Origin: Lentimicrobiaceae bacterium | GTDB lineage: Bacteria > Bacteroidota > Bacteroidia > Bacteroidales > Lentimicrobiaceae | Reading direction: 5' to 3' | Assembly: GCA_020636745.1 (NCBI GenBank) | Contig: JACJXH010000004.1 | Span: forward strand, 62,001 to 126,000 | DNA length: 64,000 bases | Shown here: positions 25,113-34,400 of the stretch, piece after piece | How the letters are laid out: every line of letters starts with the position of its first letter | Position numbering within the stretch: the stretch's first letter is position 1 | The notes under the pieces: generated by a model | What the model was told of the DNA's origin: nothing | What the model saw: only the letters and a program-made list of their open reading frames with translations | Databases searched by the model: none | Position numbers and translations under genes: made by a program

Positions 25113-27437
25113 TCAAAGCGGCCTTTTATTAAAGATGAGGTAACCGAATTTAAGAAAAAAAGACCAGGGCTCGTTGTCGCCATTAAAATAATTAAGACTC
25201 AGACTAATAGGCCCAACCGGGCTAAAGAAAACGGTTGATGCCGATGCGATAGGCCATACTTTAAGCTTTTCGGCATTGGTAGCAAGACGGGTAATAGGTG
25301 TTTGCTCAATGCCGCGTGTTGGCATAAAGGCGAATGCTTCCAGCCTGAGATCCACATTCTTATGCAATTTGTAAATGTTTTTAAAACCAGCAGCCACATA
25401 TTTATTTGCGCGCAAATGCGGAATAAAGCGCACACAACTTTCAGGAATAGGCTGAAAGGCGCTTGACGACAAAATACTTGAAGTATAATTGGAGAAATAG
25501 TCCTGTGAAGAGTAGAACGCCTTACCTAAAAACCCTAAACGGTAGTTACCACGGTTAACAAAGAAGTTTTCGTAAGTAAGGCCAGCCTGCAGCCAGGTAT
25601 GCTTTTGGCGAATGCCTTCCGTTACAAGCGATGTGCTTCCGGGATGATAATTCTCCACTGCAAAAACAATAAATGTTTCCAGAGCCAGCCGGGCACCACT
25701 GCTTGGATATTCCTTGTTGTTCAGGGTATTAAACTCAAGAGTAACGCCCGGCGAATTAAAATTGAGCATAGTTTTATCAAGGGTGTCAGACCGCGAATAT
25801 GCATTGGTCTGATAGTAGTCATCCCTGTTTAATCCCGATTTAAATTCAAATGTCAGCATCCCATCATTGGTAACCGGAAAACCCGTTGCCAGTGAAAGAT
25901 AATTATCTCTCTCAATTAAAAAGAAAGGATCCTCATCCTCAAAGAAATAAGTATTGGTTTTAAAATAGTTAAACTTATTAAAAACAAAGCGGGCTCTGAC
26001 AAAAAAGGGGGTTTTACGGGGAAAATCCAAACGAGTTTCAACAAACCCTGAATTGTAAAAGCGTCCAAAATAGCCATTGGCTTTAGCCTGAAATGAGTTT
26101 CTGTTCCACTTGCTGTATTGAAATTGCAGAAAAAGCTCATTAACAGCACTTGAAGTAACAGCACCTCCAACACTTGCCAGCAAATTATTTTGCGCCTGCA
26201 CATCCAGTATCAAATCATAAAAGCCTGTGGATGCATTATATTTCATCTGCGGATAAATGTGCTCAATCTTATCCTCTGTCAAAAGCTTAAAATACTCCGG
26301 TTTAATCAACTCCAGACTAAGTCCATTACTTTTATTCCCGTTTTTAATTTTTGAAGTATTGAAGATGTTTTTTCTTAAAATCCGGTTCACATATTCAAAC
26401 TGACCACTCGAAAGCCCTGAAACCAAAAAATTACTGATATAAAGTGGCGGTTTTTTGTTTAAGAATCTTTCACGTTTAATGGCCATTTCATCTTTACTCA
26501 CACTGTCCACTACAAACTTCCTGATTTGAGGAATCAGCCTTTGGGCCGCCACATAACCGCTATCGATAAATTGTCGGGTGTTGGAAAAATCGAGCACACT
26601 TACTTTTTTCAGTTGTGGCTTTATCAGAACGCTATTGTCGCAGATGACCGAATAATCGCTTTTTTGCATCAGCATATTCTGCAATTGCGAAACCAGGTTG
26701 TTGGCTTCAGGTTCGGCATTATTTGAAGCCGCCTGACTACCAATAATAATATCCGGGAAAAAATCGTCGAGCATTACGTTGGCCGGAAAATTATTGTACA
26801 TGCCACCGTCGAACAACAATGTTCCGTTAATTCTGATGGGTTTAAAGTAAAAAGGATAGGTCATAGACGCTCTGACAGCACTGCCGAGGTCCCCGTTTTT
26901 TAGTGTAACCGGTTCAGCCCTGGCAATATCAGAAGCCATGCACCGGTAAGGAACCATCAGACTGTCGAAATTATAATTTGCGGCAGCACCTGCACCGGCA
27001 AAAATCTCCATAAATACAAAATCCATCAGTACAGGAGAAACGATATTGGTTGGAAGTAAAGGGGTAATAACAGAATCAACCCTGAATTTAAAATCAACCC
27101 AACTGGCATCTGGCTCCGGTTTTTTAAAGAAATAAGCATACTTCTTATCAATCTTACCTGAGACCCAGTAATCAAATTCTTTGGAGGTAACTATTTCTTC
27201 CATTTCGTCAGGCGAATACCCTGAAGCATATAAACCACCAATGATGGCTCCCATTGATGTGCCCGCAACATAATCGATAGGAATTCCGGCTTCTTCAAGT
27301 GCACGAATCACCCCTATATGTGTAACGCCTTTAGAACCTCCTCCACTGAGCACCAGTCCAACTTTTTGAGCACAGGCCTTTTGCAAGCCGGTAAGCAGCA
27401 AAATAAAAGAAAGAAGAAAGAGTAACTTCCTGATCAT
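25113..27437 (-). CDS. Patatin-like phospholipase with outer-membrane barrel
   Basis: The 774-residue protein has a signal peptide (about 1-23), a patatin domain (about 25-310) and a C-terminal beta-barrel (about 400-774), as in PlpD-type proteins. The oxyanion motif SGGGSKG (31-37), nucleophile GTSMG (S61) and catalytic Asp in FDGGMYNNFP are all present. A POTRA-like segment (about 330-400) links them. It should hydrolyse lipids at or beyond the outer membrane. Single gene; a promoter was not identified with confidence. Confidence 0.92.
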   Translation of the reverse strand: MIRKLLFLLSFILLLTGLQKACAQKVGLVLSGGGSKGVTHIGVIRALEEAGIPIDYVAGTSMGAIIGGLYASGYSPDEMEEIVTSKEFDYWVSGKIDKKYAYFFKKPEPDASWVDFKFRVDSVITPLLPTNIVSPVLMDFVFMEIFAGAGAAANYNFDSLMVPYRCMASDIARAEPVTLKNGDLGSAVRASMTYPFYFKPIRINGTLLFDGGMYNNFPANVMLDDFFPDIIIGSQAASNNAEPEANNLVSQLQNMLMQKSDYSVICDNSVLIKPQLKKVSVLDFSNTRQFIDSGYVAAQRLIPQIRKFVVDSVSKDEMAIKRERFLNKKPPLYISNFLVSGLSSGQFEYVNRILRKNIFNTSKIKNGNKSNGLSLELIKPEYFKLLTEDKIEHIYPQMKYNASTGFYDLILDVQAQNNLLASVGGAVTSSAVNELFLQFQYSKWNRNSFQAKANGYFGRFYNSGFVETRLDFPRKTPFFVRARFVFNKFNYFKTNTYFFEDEDPFFLIERDNYLSLATGFPVTNDGMLTFEFKSGLNRDDYYQTNAYSRSDTLDKTMLNFNSPGVTLEFNTLNNKEYPSSGARLALETFIVFAVENYHPGSTSLVTEGIRQKHTWLQAGLTYENFFVNRGNYRLGFLGKAFYSSQDYFSNYTSSILSSSAFQPIPESCVRFIPHLRANKYVAAGFKNIYKLHKNVDLRLEAFAFMPTRGIEQTPITRLATNAEKLKVWPIASASTVFFSPVGPISLSLNYFNGDNEPWSFFLKFGYLIFNKRPL

Positions 27438-27487
27438 AAATTATTTCCGGAAATTTTCAACAACAATAATTAAAACGTAAAGGTAAC

Positions 27488-27525
27488 AAAAAAGCCCGGA
27501 TATGTATCTGAAAACACATCCGGGC
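27488..27525 (-). terminator. Terminator of the methionine gamma-lyase-like operon
   Basis: On the minus strand GCCCGGATGT and ACATATCCGGGC pair with a one-base bulge, followed by TTTTTTG. Confidence 0.85.
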
Positions 27526-27547
27526 AATATTAAATCATGATGAAATT

Positions 27548-28732
27548 TCAGGCTTTGTCGAGCCCCTGCTTCAAATCAGCTATAAGATCATCAACATCCT
27601 CTATGCCAACCGAATAACGAACCAATCCATCGGAAATACCGGCTTTTATCTTAGCTTCGTGAGGCACTTTGGAGTGAGTCATAGAGGCCGGATGCTGAAT
27701 AAGTGTTTCAACACCACCCAATGACACTGCCAGAATTGCCAGCTTCACATTATCCATCAACACCTTACCGGCTGTCAGTCCTCCCTTTAATTCAAAACTA
27801 ATCATCGAACCAAAACCATCCATCTGAGATTTGGCTAGTTCGTGCTGAGGATGAGACTCCAGACCGGGATATTTAACCCACTCAACCTTCGGATGATTTT
27901 CAAGAAAACGTGCTATTTTCATTGCACTTTCCTGGGCGCGTTCTACCCTTATTCCCAATGTTTTAACTCCGCGAATAACCATATAAGCCTGATGAGGATC
28001 CATATTGCAACCCATGGTTACCATCATGCTGCGCAATTTAGTTCCAAGCGCTTTATCTTTGGCCACAATCATTCCGGCTACAATATCAGCATGACCATTT
28101 AAAAATTTAGTCATGGAATGAAAAACCACATCAGCGCCAAGTTCAAGCGGCCGCTGAAGATAAGGACTGCTAAACGTATTGTCCACTACCAAAACTATAC
28201 CGTGAGCATGCGCCAGTTCGGCACAAGCTTTCAGATCGGTAATATCCATGGTCGGATTGGCGGGCGTTTCAACATACAACATCCTGGTATTGGGTCTGAT
28301 GGCAGCCTTTATTTCTTCAATGTTAGCTGTATTCACATAAGTTGACTCTACCCCAAAGCGCGACCAGTGTTGTTCCATCACAACACGTGACGGGCCGTAA
28401 ACAGCGGCTGAACTGACCATGTGATCACCTTTTGATAAAAGTGCCATATAAATGGTATTCACCGCAGCCATACCCGAGCTTGTGGCAATACCCTGTGTAC
28501 CAGACTCCAAATCAGCCACGAGAGTTTCAAGCGCATGAATGGTTGGATTGCCTATACGGGTGTATATAAAACCATCATCTTCACCTGAGAAACATCTGGC
28601 CCCGTGGTCAGCATTATCAAAAATAAAAGTTGATGTCTGATAAATGGGAACGGTAGCGCTTCCCAGCGGATTTTCAAATTCTCCTCCATGAATCATTCGG
28701 GAATTCATCCCTAATTTGGTACTGTGTTTCAT
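27548..28732 (-). CDS. PLP-dependent trans-sulfuration enzyme, methionine gamma-lyase-like
   Basis: The 394-residue enzyme belongs to the Cys/Met metabolism PLP family. PLP lysine K209 is in SMTKFLNGHAD, with D184 (VVDNTFSSP), Y112 (AVYGPSR) and SSGM (85-88). Overall it reads most like methionine gamma-lyase, which splits methionine to methanethiol, ammonia and 2-oxobutyrate. Known MGLs have Cys two residues after the active-site Tyr (YGC); here the residue is Pro (YGP), so cystathionine gamma-synthase or gamma-lyase activity is an alternative. It is the last gene of an operon with a VOC protein and a DUF134 regulator. Confidence 0.88.
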   Translation of the reverse strand: MKHSTKLGMNSRMIHGGEFENPLGSATVPIYQTSTFIFDNADHGARCFSGEDDGFIYTRIGNPTIHALETLVADLESGTQGIATSSGMAAVNTIYMALLSKGDHMVSSAAVYGPSRVVMEQHWSRFGVESTYVNTANIEEIKAAIRPNTRMLYVETPANPTMDITDLKACAELAHAHGIVLVVDNTFSSPYLQRPLELGADVVFHSMTKFLNGHADIVAGMIVAKDKALGTKLRSMMVTMGCNMDPHQAYMVIRGVKTLGIRVERAQESAMKIARFLENHPKVEWVKYPGLESHPQHELAKSQMDGFGSMISFELKGGLTAGKVLMDNVKLAILAVSLGGVETLIQHPASMTHSKVPHEAKIKAGISDGLVRYSVGIEDVDDLIADLKQGLDKA

Positions 28733-28775
28733 TGTATGATTTGTTAGTGTTTATTTTCGATTTCTTTCTGTACAA

Positions 28776-29177
28776 TCAGGCCTCCAGTGGCCATGGCTTG
28801 ATTTCAAACAGATTTCCGGAACGATCAGTAATAAAGGCCAGCTTTTTCTCAGGCTGGTCGATGACCACCACTTTGTACCCTGCGTTTTCAGCTGCCCTGC
28901 ATACGTCATCAATCACAGGTAAGTTGAGGCAAATGTGAGAAACAGCCATACCTGCCTGCATCTCAAAGTGATAAAGTTCAATTTTAAAATTTTCTCTCTC
29001 AACCACTGTCACTTTCAGCACGCAATCTACACCAAATATCCGGAATGCAGTTTCCCTGTCAATGCTAAAGGCGTATAATTCAATAAATCCAAGAATTTTA
29101 CAGTAGAAATCCTGAATATCTGCCGGAAACCTGACAGGAATGGCCACATGATTCAGAAAGTTGCTTAATTTTTCCAT
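28776..29177 (-). CDS. VOC-family (glyoxalase-fold) protein
   Basis: The 133-residue protein begins LNHVAIPVRFPADIQDFYCKILGF, contains AVSHICLNLPVIDDVCRAAENAG and ends AFITDRSGNLFEIKPW, the repeated betaalphabetabetabeta pattern of VOC proteins with possible metal ligands H9, H~82 and E~127. Substrate unknown. It sits between the DUF134 gene (five bases upstream) and the MGL-like gene (43 bases downstream), so it may process a sulfur metabolite or a reactive product of that enzyme. Confidence 0.82.
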   Translation of the reverse strand: MEKLSNFLNHVAIPVRFPADIQDFYCKILGFIELYAFSIDRETAFRIFGVDCVLKVTVVERENFKIELYHFEMQAGMAVSHICLNLPVIDDVCRAAENAGYKVVVIDQPEKKLAFITDRSGNLFEIKPWPLEA

Positions 29178-29182
29178 TTGAA

Positions 29183-29779
29183 TTAATCGTTACTGGAATT
29201 ACTGATGGGATGATTTTCGCGAATCATCACAGAACCACATGAGGTACATACCAGACTTCTGCATGGAATTCCCGCCTGATGTGAAACCCGCAAACCACAG
29301 CGGGGACAGAGACAATAACCAGTTTGATGAACAGCAGGCCGGGGCAGCAAATCACTGTTATCAGACAAAACAGGCTTGCTGAGCAGCACTATATGAGAAC
29401 TCCGGCACACCGGGCAACCGGAAACTTTAGGTTGATTTTCAGGCGGACTGAAAGCAGTACTGCAAGCCTTGCACCTAAACCAAACTTCATCGAACGACAC
29501 GTTTCCACCTTCAATAAGCACCGAAAGGCCCTCTACCAAAGCTCTCGCCAGTTTTTGTCTGGCCTGATCATAAATCCTTGAATAAGTCGGACGCGAAATA
29601 TTCATTTTATCAGCGGCTTCCTGCTGCGGAATTCCCTCATAATCAGAAAGTCTGAGCGACTCATACTCTTCATACAACAAGGAAACACTTCCGTTTGAGC
29701 CTGATGAGATACCAAACGGAGCAAAGCCGGATGCTACCGGTGGCCTGTAAATTCGTCTGTTTCTTTTGGGTCTGGGCAT
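29183..29779 (-). CDS. DUF134 helix-turn-helix protein with zinc ribbons
   Basis: About 198 residues from MPRPKRNRRIYRPP. The DUF134 part (1-95) holds the helix-turn-helix EGIPQQEAADKMNISRPTYSRIYDQARQKLA. The C-terminal half has two Cys-rich modules, CKACSTAF..CPVC and CPRCGLRVSH..CTSC, that likely bind zinc. It is the first gene of an operon with VOC and MGL-like genes and is probably their regulator. The start was moved from the upstream GTG frame to the ATG that begins the conserved MPRPK motif. Confidence 0.88.
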   Translation of the reverse strand: MPRPKRNRRIYRPPVASGFAPFGISSGSNGSVSLLYEEYESLRLSDYEGIPQQEAADKMNISRPTYSRIYDQARQKLARALVEGLSVLIEGGNVSFDEVWFRCKACSTAFSPPENQPKVSGCPVCRSSHIVLLSKPVLSDNSDLLPRPAVHQTGYCLCPRCGLRVSHQAGIPCRSLVCTSCGSVMIRENHPISNSSND

Positions 29780-29803
29780 AAGTACTCTCAACTTTGAGCC
29801 CGC

Positions 29804-29832
29804 AAAGTTATGAACATTCGTTCAATAACAAA
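29804..29832 (-). promoter_or_regulatory. Promoter of the DUF134-VOC-MGL operon
   Basis: On the minus strand a TTTG (about 29829-29832), a spacer of 17-18 bases and TAACTTTG (29804-29811) match the Bacteroidota promoter. It is 25 bases from the start codon. Confidence 0.65.
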
Positions 29833-29840
29833 ACCGCTGA

Positions 29841-30443
29841 TTACTTATTCTTTTTAACGCCCCAGGAAAGGCTTTCAAATGCCGTTTTGCTGCGGGTTTC
29901 CTTAAAAATTCCCTCATTAATGGCTTTAATATCTTCAATTGTATAAAAAGCGTTGGGGTTAAAACGATTGATAATCGACGTAACATGGGCAATATCCTTT
30001 CGTTTGATGATAGTAAATACAATATTTACCACCCCTTTACTTCCTTCGGCCTCAACCGAAGTTACACCATAATTATTTTCCCGAAGAAAGGCAATCAATT
30101 CGCTGGTATCCTTTTTAGGAATAATCCGTATCAACACATTCCCCAGCGACAATTTTTCTTCAATCACCATACCAATATAATTGCCCATCGCAAAACCACC
30201 ACCGTAAGCAATATAGCACAAGACATTATCAAGGTGTTTCATAATTTGACTAACAGCCAAAAGCCATATGATGACTTCAAAAAAACCAAGAAATGGTGCC
30301 AGTTTTTTATGGCCTTTCGAAAGAAAAATAAGTCTCAGCGTTCCAATAGTCTGGTCGCTGATGCGGGCAAGAAAAATAAGCAGGGGAAGGATTACCCAGG
30401 TGAACACAGGTGAATCCTGAATAAAAAGCGACGAAATATCCAT
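29841..30443 (-). CDS. UPF0316/DUF2179 membrane protein
   Basis: The 200-residue protein has three TM helices (about 15-35, 45-65, 70-90) and a cytoplasmic C-terminal DUF2179-type domain (about 110-185, including IIPKKDTSELIAFLRENNYGVT and KRKDIAHVTSIINRFNPNAFYTIEDIK). This is the UPF0316 arrangement. Its role is not known. It lies upstream of the DUF134 operon, but a promoter in the gap suggests separate transcription of that operon. Confidence 0.9.
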   Translation of the reverse strand: MDISSLFIQDSPVFTWVILPLLIFLARISDQTIGTLRLIFLSKGHKKLAPFLGFFEVIIWLLAVSQIMKHLDNVLCYIAYGGGFAMGNYIGMVIEEKLSLGNVLIRIIPKKDTSELIAFLRENNYGVTSVEAEGSKGVVNIVFTIIKRKDIAHVTSIINRFNPNAFYTIEDIKAINEGIFKETRSKTAFESLSWGVKKNK

Positions 30444-30553
30444 AGGGTTATCAAATTATGCAATTACAAAGTTAATCTAAAACAAAATCGCAGCCAAACG
30501 CACCTTCGCCCCGAGTCAGGCAATTGGTTATAGATAAACCATGTCAATATACA

Positions 30554-30579
30554 CTTTAACTTTAACTTTAACTTTAACT
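30554..30579. repeat. Hexanucleotide tandem repeat (CTTTAA)4
   Basis: Four perfect CTTTAA units plus two bases, in the divergent spacer between the UPF0316 gene and the small membrane protein gene. A short repeat of this kind can change length by slippage and might alter promoter spacing; it lies 50 bases upstream of the plus-strand -7 element. Confidence 0.85.
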
Positions 30580-30600
30580 GCAACCGCACACCCTTAAAAT

Positions 30601-30615
30601 CTGCCTATCCGGCAG
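30601..30615. repeat. REP-like palindrome
   Basis: CTGCC, loop TATCC, GGCAG forms a hairpin. It resembles the core of the larger CTGTCTGCC/GGCAGACAG element in the rpoB-rpoC spacer. Confidence 0.4.
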
Positions 30616-30628
30616 ACATTAAATTTTG

Positions 30629-30636
30629 TACATTTG
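30629..30636 (+). promoter_or_regulatory. -7 element for the small membrane protein gene
   Basis: TACATTTG matches TAnnTTTG and lies 32 bases before the ATG at 30669. Confidence 0.5.
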
Positions 30637-30668
30637 ATTGCAGTAATCAAAAACGAAGCATATACCCC

Positions 30669-30947
30669 ATGGAGAATCAGGAAGTAGAAGAAATAAAGCA
30701 CATTTCGGTTGGCGATTGGCTTTTAACTATTCTTATAACAATAATTCCCTTCGTCAACATCATCATGTTGTTTGTTTGGGCGTTTTCAAAAGGCACCAAT
30801 AAATCAAAGGCCAACTGGGCCAAAGCCTCTCTTTTATGGATAGTGATATCAGTCATTCTGGCCACCCTCATCATCGTATTTTTTGGAGCTGTGATGTTAG
30901 GATTTTTAGAATCAGGGCCTGACTTTATTGACACCCCTTCCTATTGA
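30669..30947 (+). CDS. Small two-TM membrane protein
   Basis: The 92-residue protein has two TM helices (about 17-38 and 52-80) separated by the basic loop SKGTNKSKANWAK. Short N-terminal and acidic C-terminal tails. I do not recognise a named family; similar small proteins are common in Bacteroidota. A -7 element precedes it, so it is its own transcription unit. Confidence 0.72.
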   Translation: MENQEVEEIKHISVGDWLLTILITIIPFVNIIMLFVWAFSKGTNKSKANWAKASLLWIVISVILATLIIVFFGAVMLGFLESGPDFIDTPSY

Positions 30948-31040
30948 TCAGATATTGACTCATAACAGATCCTTTCAAAAAAGCTTCATCAGGCCTTCGT
31001 TTTGTTTTGCAAAACCAGGCAGCTGTAACAAAATGGGCAT

Positions 31041-31080
31041 AAAAAAAGCAGGATTGCTATGAAACACATAACAGTCCTGC
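31041..31080 (-). terminator. Terminator of the rpoBC/DUF3467 transcript
   Basis: On the minus strand a 14-bp stem (GCAGGACTGTTATG with CATAGCAATCCTGC) is followed by TTTTTTT. It lies 18 bases after the DUF3467 stop. Confidence 0.9.
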
Positions 31081-31098
31081 AAAAAAGATTTGAATAAA

Positions 31099-31404
31099 TT
31101 AAGCCTGGGCTGTTGGGCCTCCTAATGAAAAAGGCATACTTGCATCACTTTCCTTGATATTACCATGAATAGCTTCAAACTTGGCAATATTTTCGCGCAG
31201 AGCTCCCATCAGGCGCTTTGCATGTTGCGGTGTAAGAATAATTCTCGACTTAACTTTAGCCTTGGGCACACCAGGCATCATTTTAACAAAATCAATAATA
31301 AACTCAGCATTAGAATGTGTAATGATAGCCAGGTTTGAATAGATACCTTCAGCCATTTCATCACTAAGTTCGATATTAATCTGGTTTTGTTTGTTATCGC
31401 TCAT
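31099..31404 (-). CDS. DUF3467 protein
   Basis: The 101-residue protein matches DUF3467 throughout: INIELSDEMAEGIYSNLAIITHS, EFIIDFVKMMPGVPKAKVKSRIILTP, HAKRLMGALRENIAKFE. Role unknown. It follows rpoC by 71 bases with no terminator between, and a strong terminator follows it, so it appears to be the last gene of the RNA polymerase operon. Confidence 0.93.
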   Translation of the reverse strand: MSDNKQNQINIELSDEMAEGIYSNLAIITHSNAEFIIDFVKMMPGVPKAKVKSRIILTPQHAKRLMGALRENIAKFEAIHGNIKESDASMPFSLGGPTAQA

Positions 31405-31475
31405 TTTCGTAAAATTTTATCAATGAAAACAAAGGCGACAGTTTTCGTTAACCTGCCGCCTTTGTAATTTATAGA

Positions 31476-34400
31476 TTAAGCATCATAGTCATCGGCTTTC
31501 GAAGCCATGAGCTTTTCATATTCGTCCTTTGAGCCAACAATAAGATCGTCATACTCACGAAGACCTGTACCGGCAGGGATAAGGTGACCTACAATTACAT
31601 TCTCTTTAAGGCCGAGCAGTTCATCACTCTTGGCATTAATGGCAGCAACTGTGAGCACTTTGGTTGTTTCCTGGAACGAAGCAGCAGAGATAAAGCTCTT
31701 TGTCTGCAACGAAGCGCGGGTAATACCCTGTAGCACTTGCTTAGCTGTAGCAGGCTGAGCATCGCGGGCTTCAATCAGTTTTTTATCACGACGCTTGAGC
31801 AATGAGTTTTCATCGCGCAGTTTACGCGCCGTAACAATCTGACCTGATTTGAGCGTAGTAGAATCACCGGCATTTACAATAACCTTTTTACCGAAAATCC
31901 AATCGTTCTCATCGTGGAAATCAATCTTATTTACAAGCTCACCTTCGAGGAACTTGGTATCGCCCGGGTCAGCCACTTCAACTTTACGCATCATTTGGCG
32001 CACAATCACCTCATAATGTTTATCATTGATTTTCACACCCTGTAAACGATAAACCTCCTGAATTTCGTTGACGATATACTCCTGAACTTTCATCGGGCCT
32101 TTAATTGCCAGAATATCGCTTGGAGTCATAGCACCTTCTGAAAGCGGGGTACCTGCTTTAACATAGTCGTTTTCCTGAGCGAGAATCTGTTTGGAGGTAG
32201 GAATCAGATAACTCTTTTCCTCACCGGTTTTTGAAGTAATGATAACTTCACGGTTTCCTCTCTTAAGCTTCTTGCCAAACGAAACAACACCGTCAATTTC
32301 GGCAACAACAGCCGGATCGGATGGGTTACGCGCTTCAAACAATTCGGTAACACGTGGCAAACCTCCCGTGATATCGCCTGACTTACCAATAGCACGTGGA
32401 ATTTTTACAAGAATTTCCCCTGCTTTGATTTTCCGGTTTTCTTCAACAATGATATGCGCACTTACAGGAATATCGTAAACCCTTAAATCTGAGTTATCAG
32501 CACCAACAATGCGGATACTTGGGTTTTTGGTTTTCTGACGTGATTCAATAATAACTTTGTCATGATATCCGGTTTGCTCATCCGATTCAACGCGGTAAGT
32601 TGTACCTTCAATAATATTATCAAAAATAACTTTACCAGAAACTTCAGAGAGAATGACAGCGTTATAAGGATCCCAGTCGCTAATCATAGCTCCTTTTTGC
32701 ACTTCATCGCCCTGGCGGAAATATAAATTAGCGCCATAAGGAATATGAGCAGAAGCGAGAATAATACCGGTATTCTTATCAACGATACGCATTTCAGCCG
32801 AACGACCGATTACGATATCATATTTTTTACCTTCAGCATTCTCATATTCAACAAACCTGAGCTCATCAATTTCGAGAATACCATCGTATTTTGCTTCAAT
32901 ACGGGATGAAACGGAGATATTGGAAGCAGTACCCCCAACGTGGAAAGTACGCAATGTAAGCTGAGTACCAGGTTCACCGATGGATTGTGCGGCGATAACT
33001 CCAACAGCTTCACCTTTCTGTACCATTCGGCCGGTAGCCAGGTTACGTCCGTAACAATTGGCACAAACACCTTTTTTCGATTCGCAGGTAAGTACCGAAC
33101 GAATTTCAACCGATTCAATCGGAGAATCTTCAATAACCCTTGAAATCTCTTCGGTCAACTCAGAACCTGCAGAAACAATGAGTTCTCCTGTTTGAGGATG
33201 ATAAATATCATGCAGGGATACACGACCAAGAATACGATCGTACAGTGTTTCAACAACTTCCTCATTTTTCTTAAGGGCGGTAGTTGTTAATCCGCGAAGT
33301 GTTCCACAGTCAGGTTCAGTAATCACCACATCCTGCGAAACATCTACAAGCCTACGGGTAAGATAACCGGCATCCGCAGTTTTAAGAGCGGTATCGGCCA
33401 AACCCTTACGGGCACCGTGCGTTGAGATAAAGTACTCGAGAACCGACAATCCTTCCTTAAAGTTTGAAAGAATCGGGTTTTCAATAATTTCGCCTCCTGT
33501 AGCACCTGATTTCTGTGGTTTGGCCATCAGACCCCTCATTCCTGAGAGCTGACGAATCTGCTCTTTGGAACCGCGGGCACCTGAATCAAGCATCATATAA
33601 ACAGGGTTAAATCCTTGTTTATCCTTCGCCAGATTTTCCATCAGGGTGTAAGTCAAACGGGAGTTGGTATGTGTCCAGATGTCAATAATCTGGTTATAGC
33701 GTTCGTTATTAGTAATGAAACCCATGTTATAGTTACTCATTACCTCTTCAACCTCAGCATTGGCCTGGCTCACAAGCTCTTCTTTCACTTCCGGAACAAT
33801 AACATCACTCAGGGTAAACGACAAACCTCCTCTGAAAGCCATCGTGTAACCAAGGTTTTTGATATCATCAAGGAATTGAGCTGTTTTAGCTGTACCTGTC
33901 TTTTTCAATACATCTCCGATAATATCGCGAAGCGCTTTTTTCGTAAGCAACTGATTGATATAACCGAACTCTTTGGGCACAACCTGGTTAAAAAGAACAC
34001 GACCAACAGTTGTTTCAATCATTCTCTCAACGAATTCACCATTTTCAGGAACGCTGATTTTGATTTTGATATGAGCATGCAGGTCAATAACCTTCTCATT
34101 ATAAGCAATAATCAGTTCTTCCGGTGAATAGAAAATCATACCTTCACCTTTTACAGGGCTTTCAGGAATTGATTTACGGCCTTTGGTCATATAGTAAAGA
34201 CCAAGAACCATGTCCTGAGAAGGAACTGTAATAGGCGCACCGTTGGCAGGGTTCAGAATATTGTGAGAAGCAAGCATCAGCAACTGGGCTTCCAGCACTG
34301 CTGCGTTACCAAGCGGAACGTGCACAGCCATCTGGTCACCGTCAAAGTCGGCATTGAAAGCCGTACAAACGAGCGGGTGAAGCTGAATAGCTTTTCCTTC

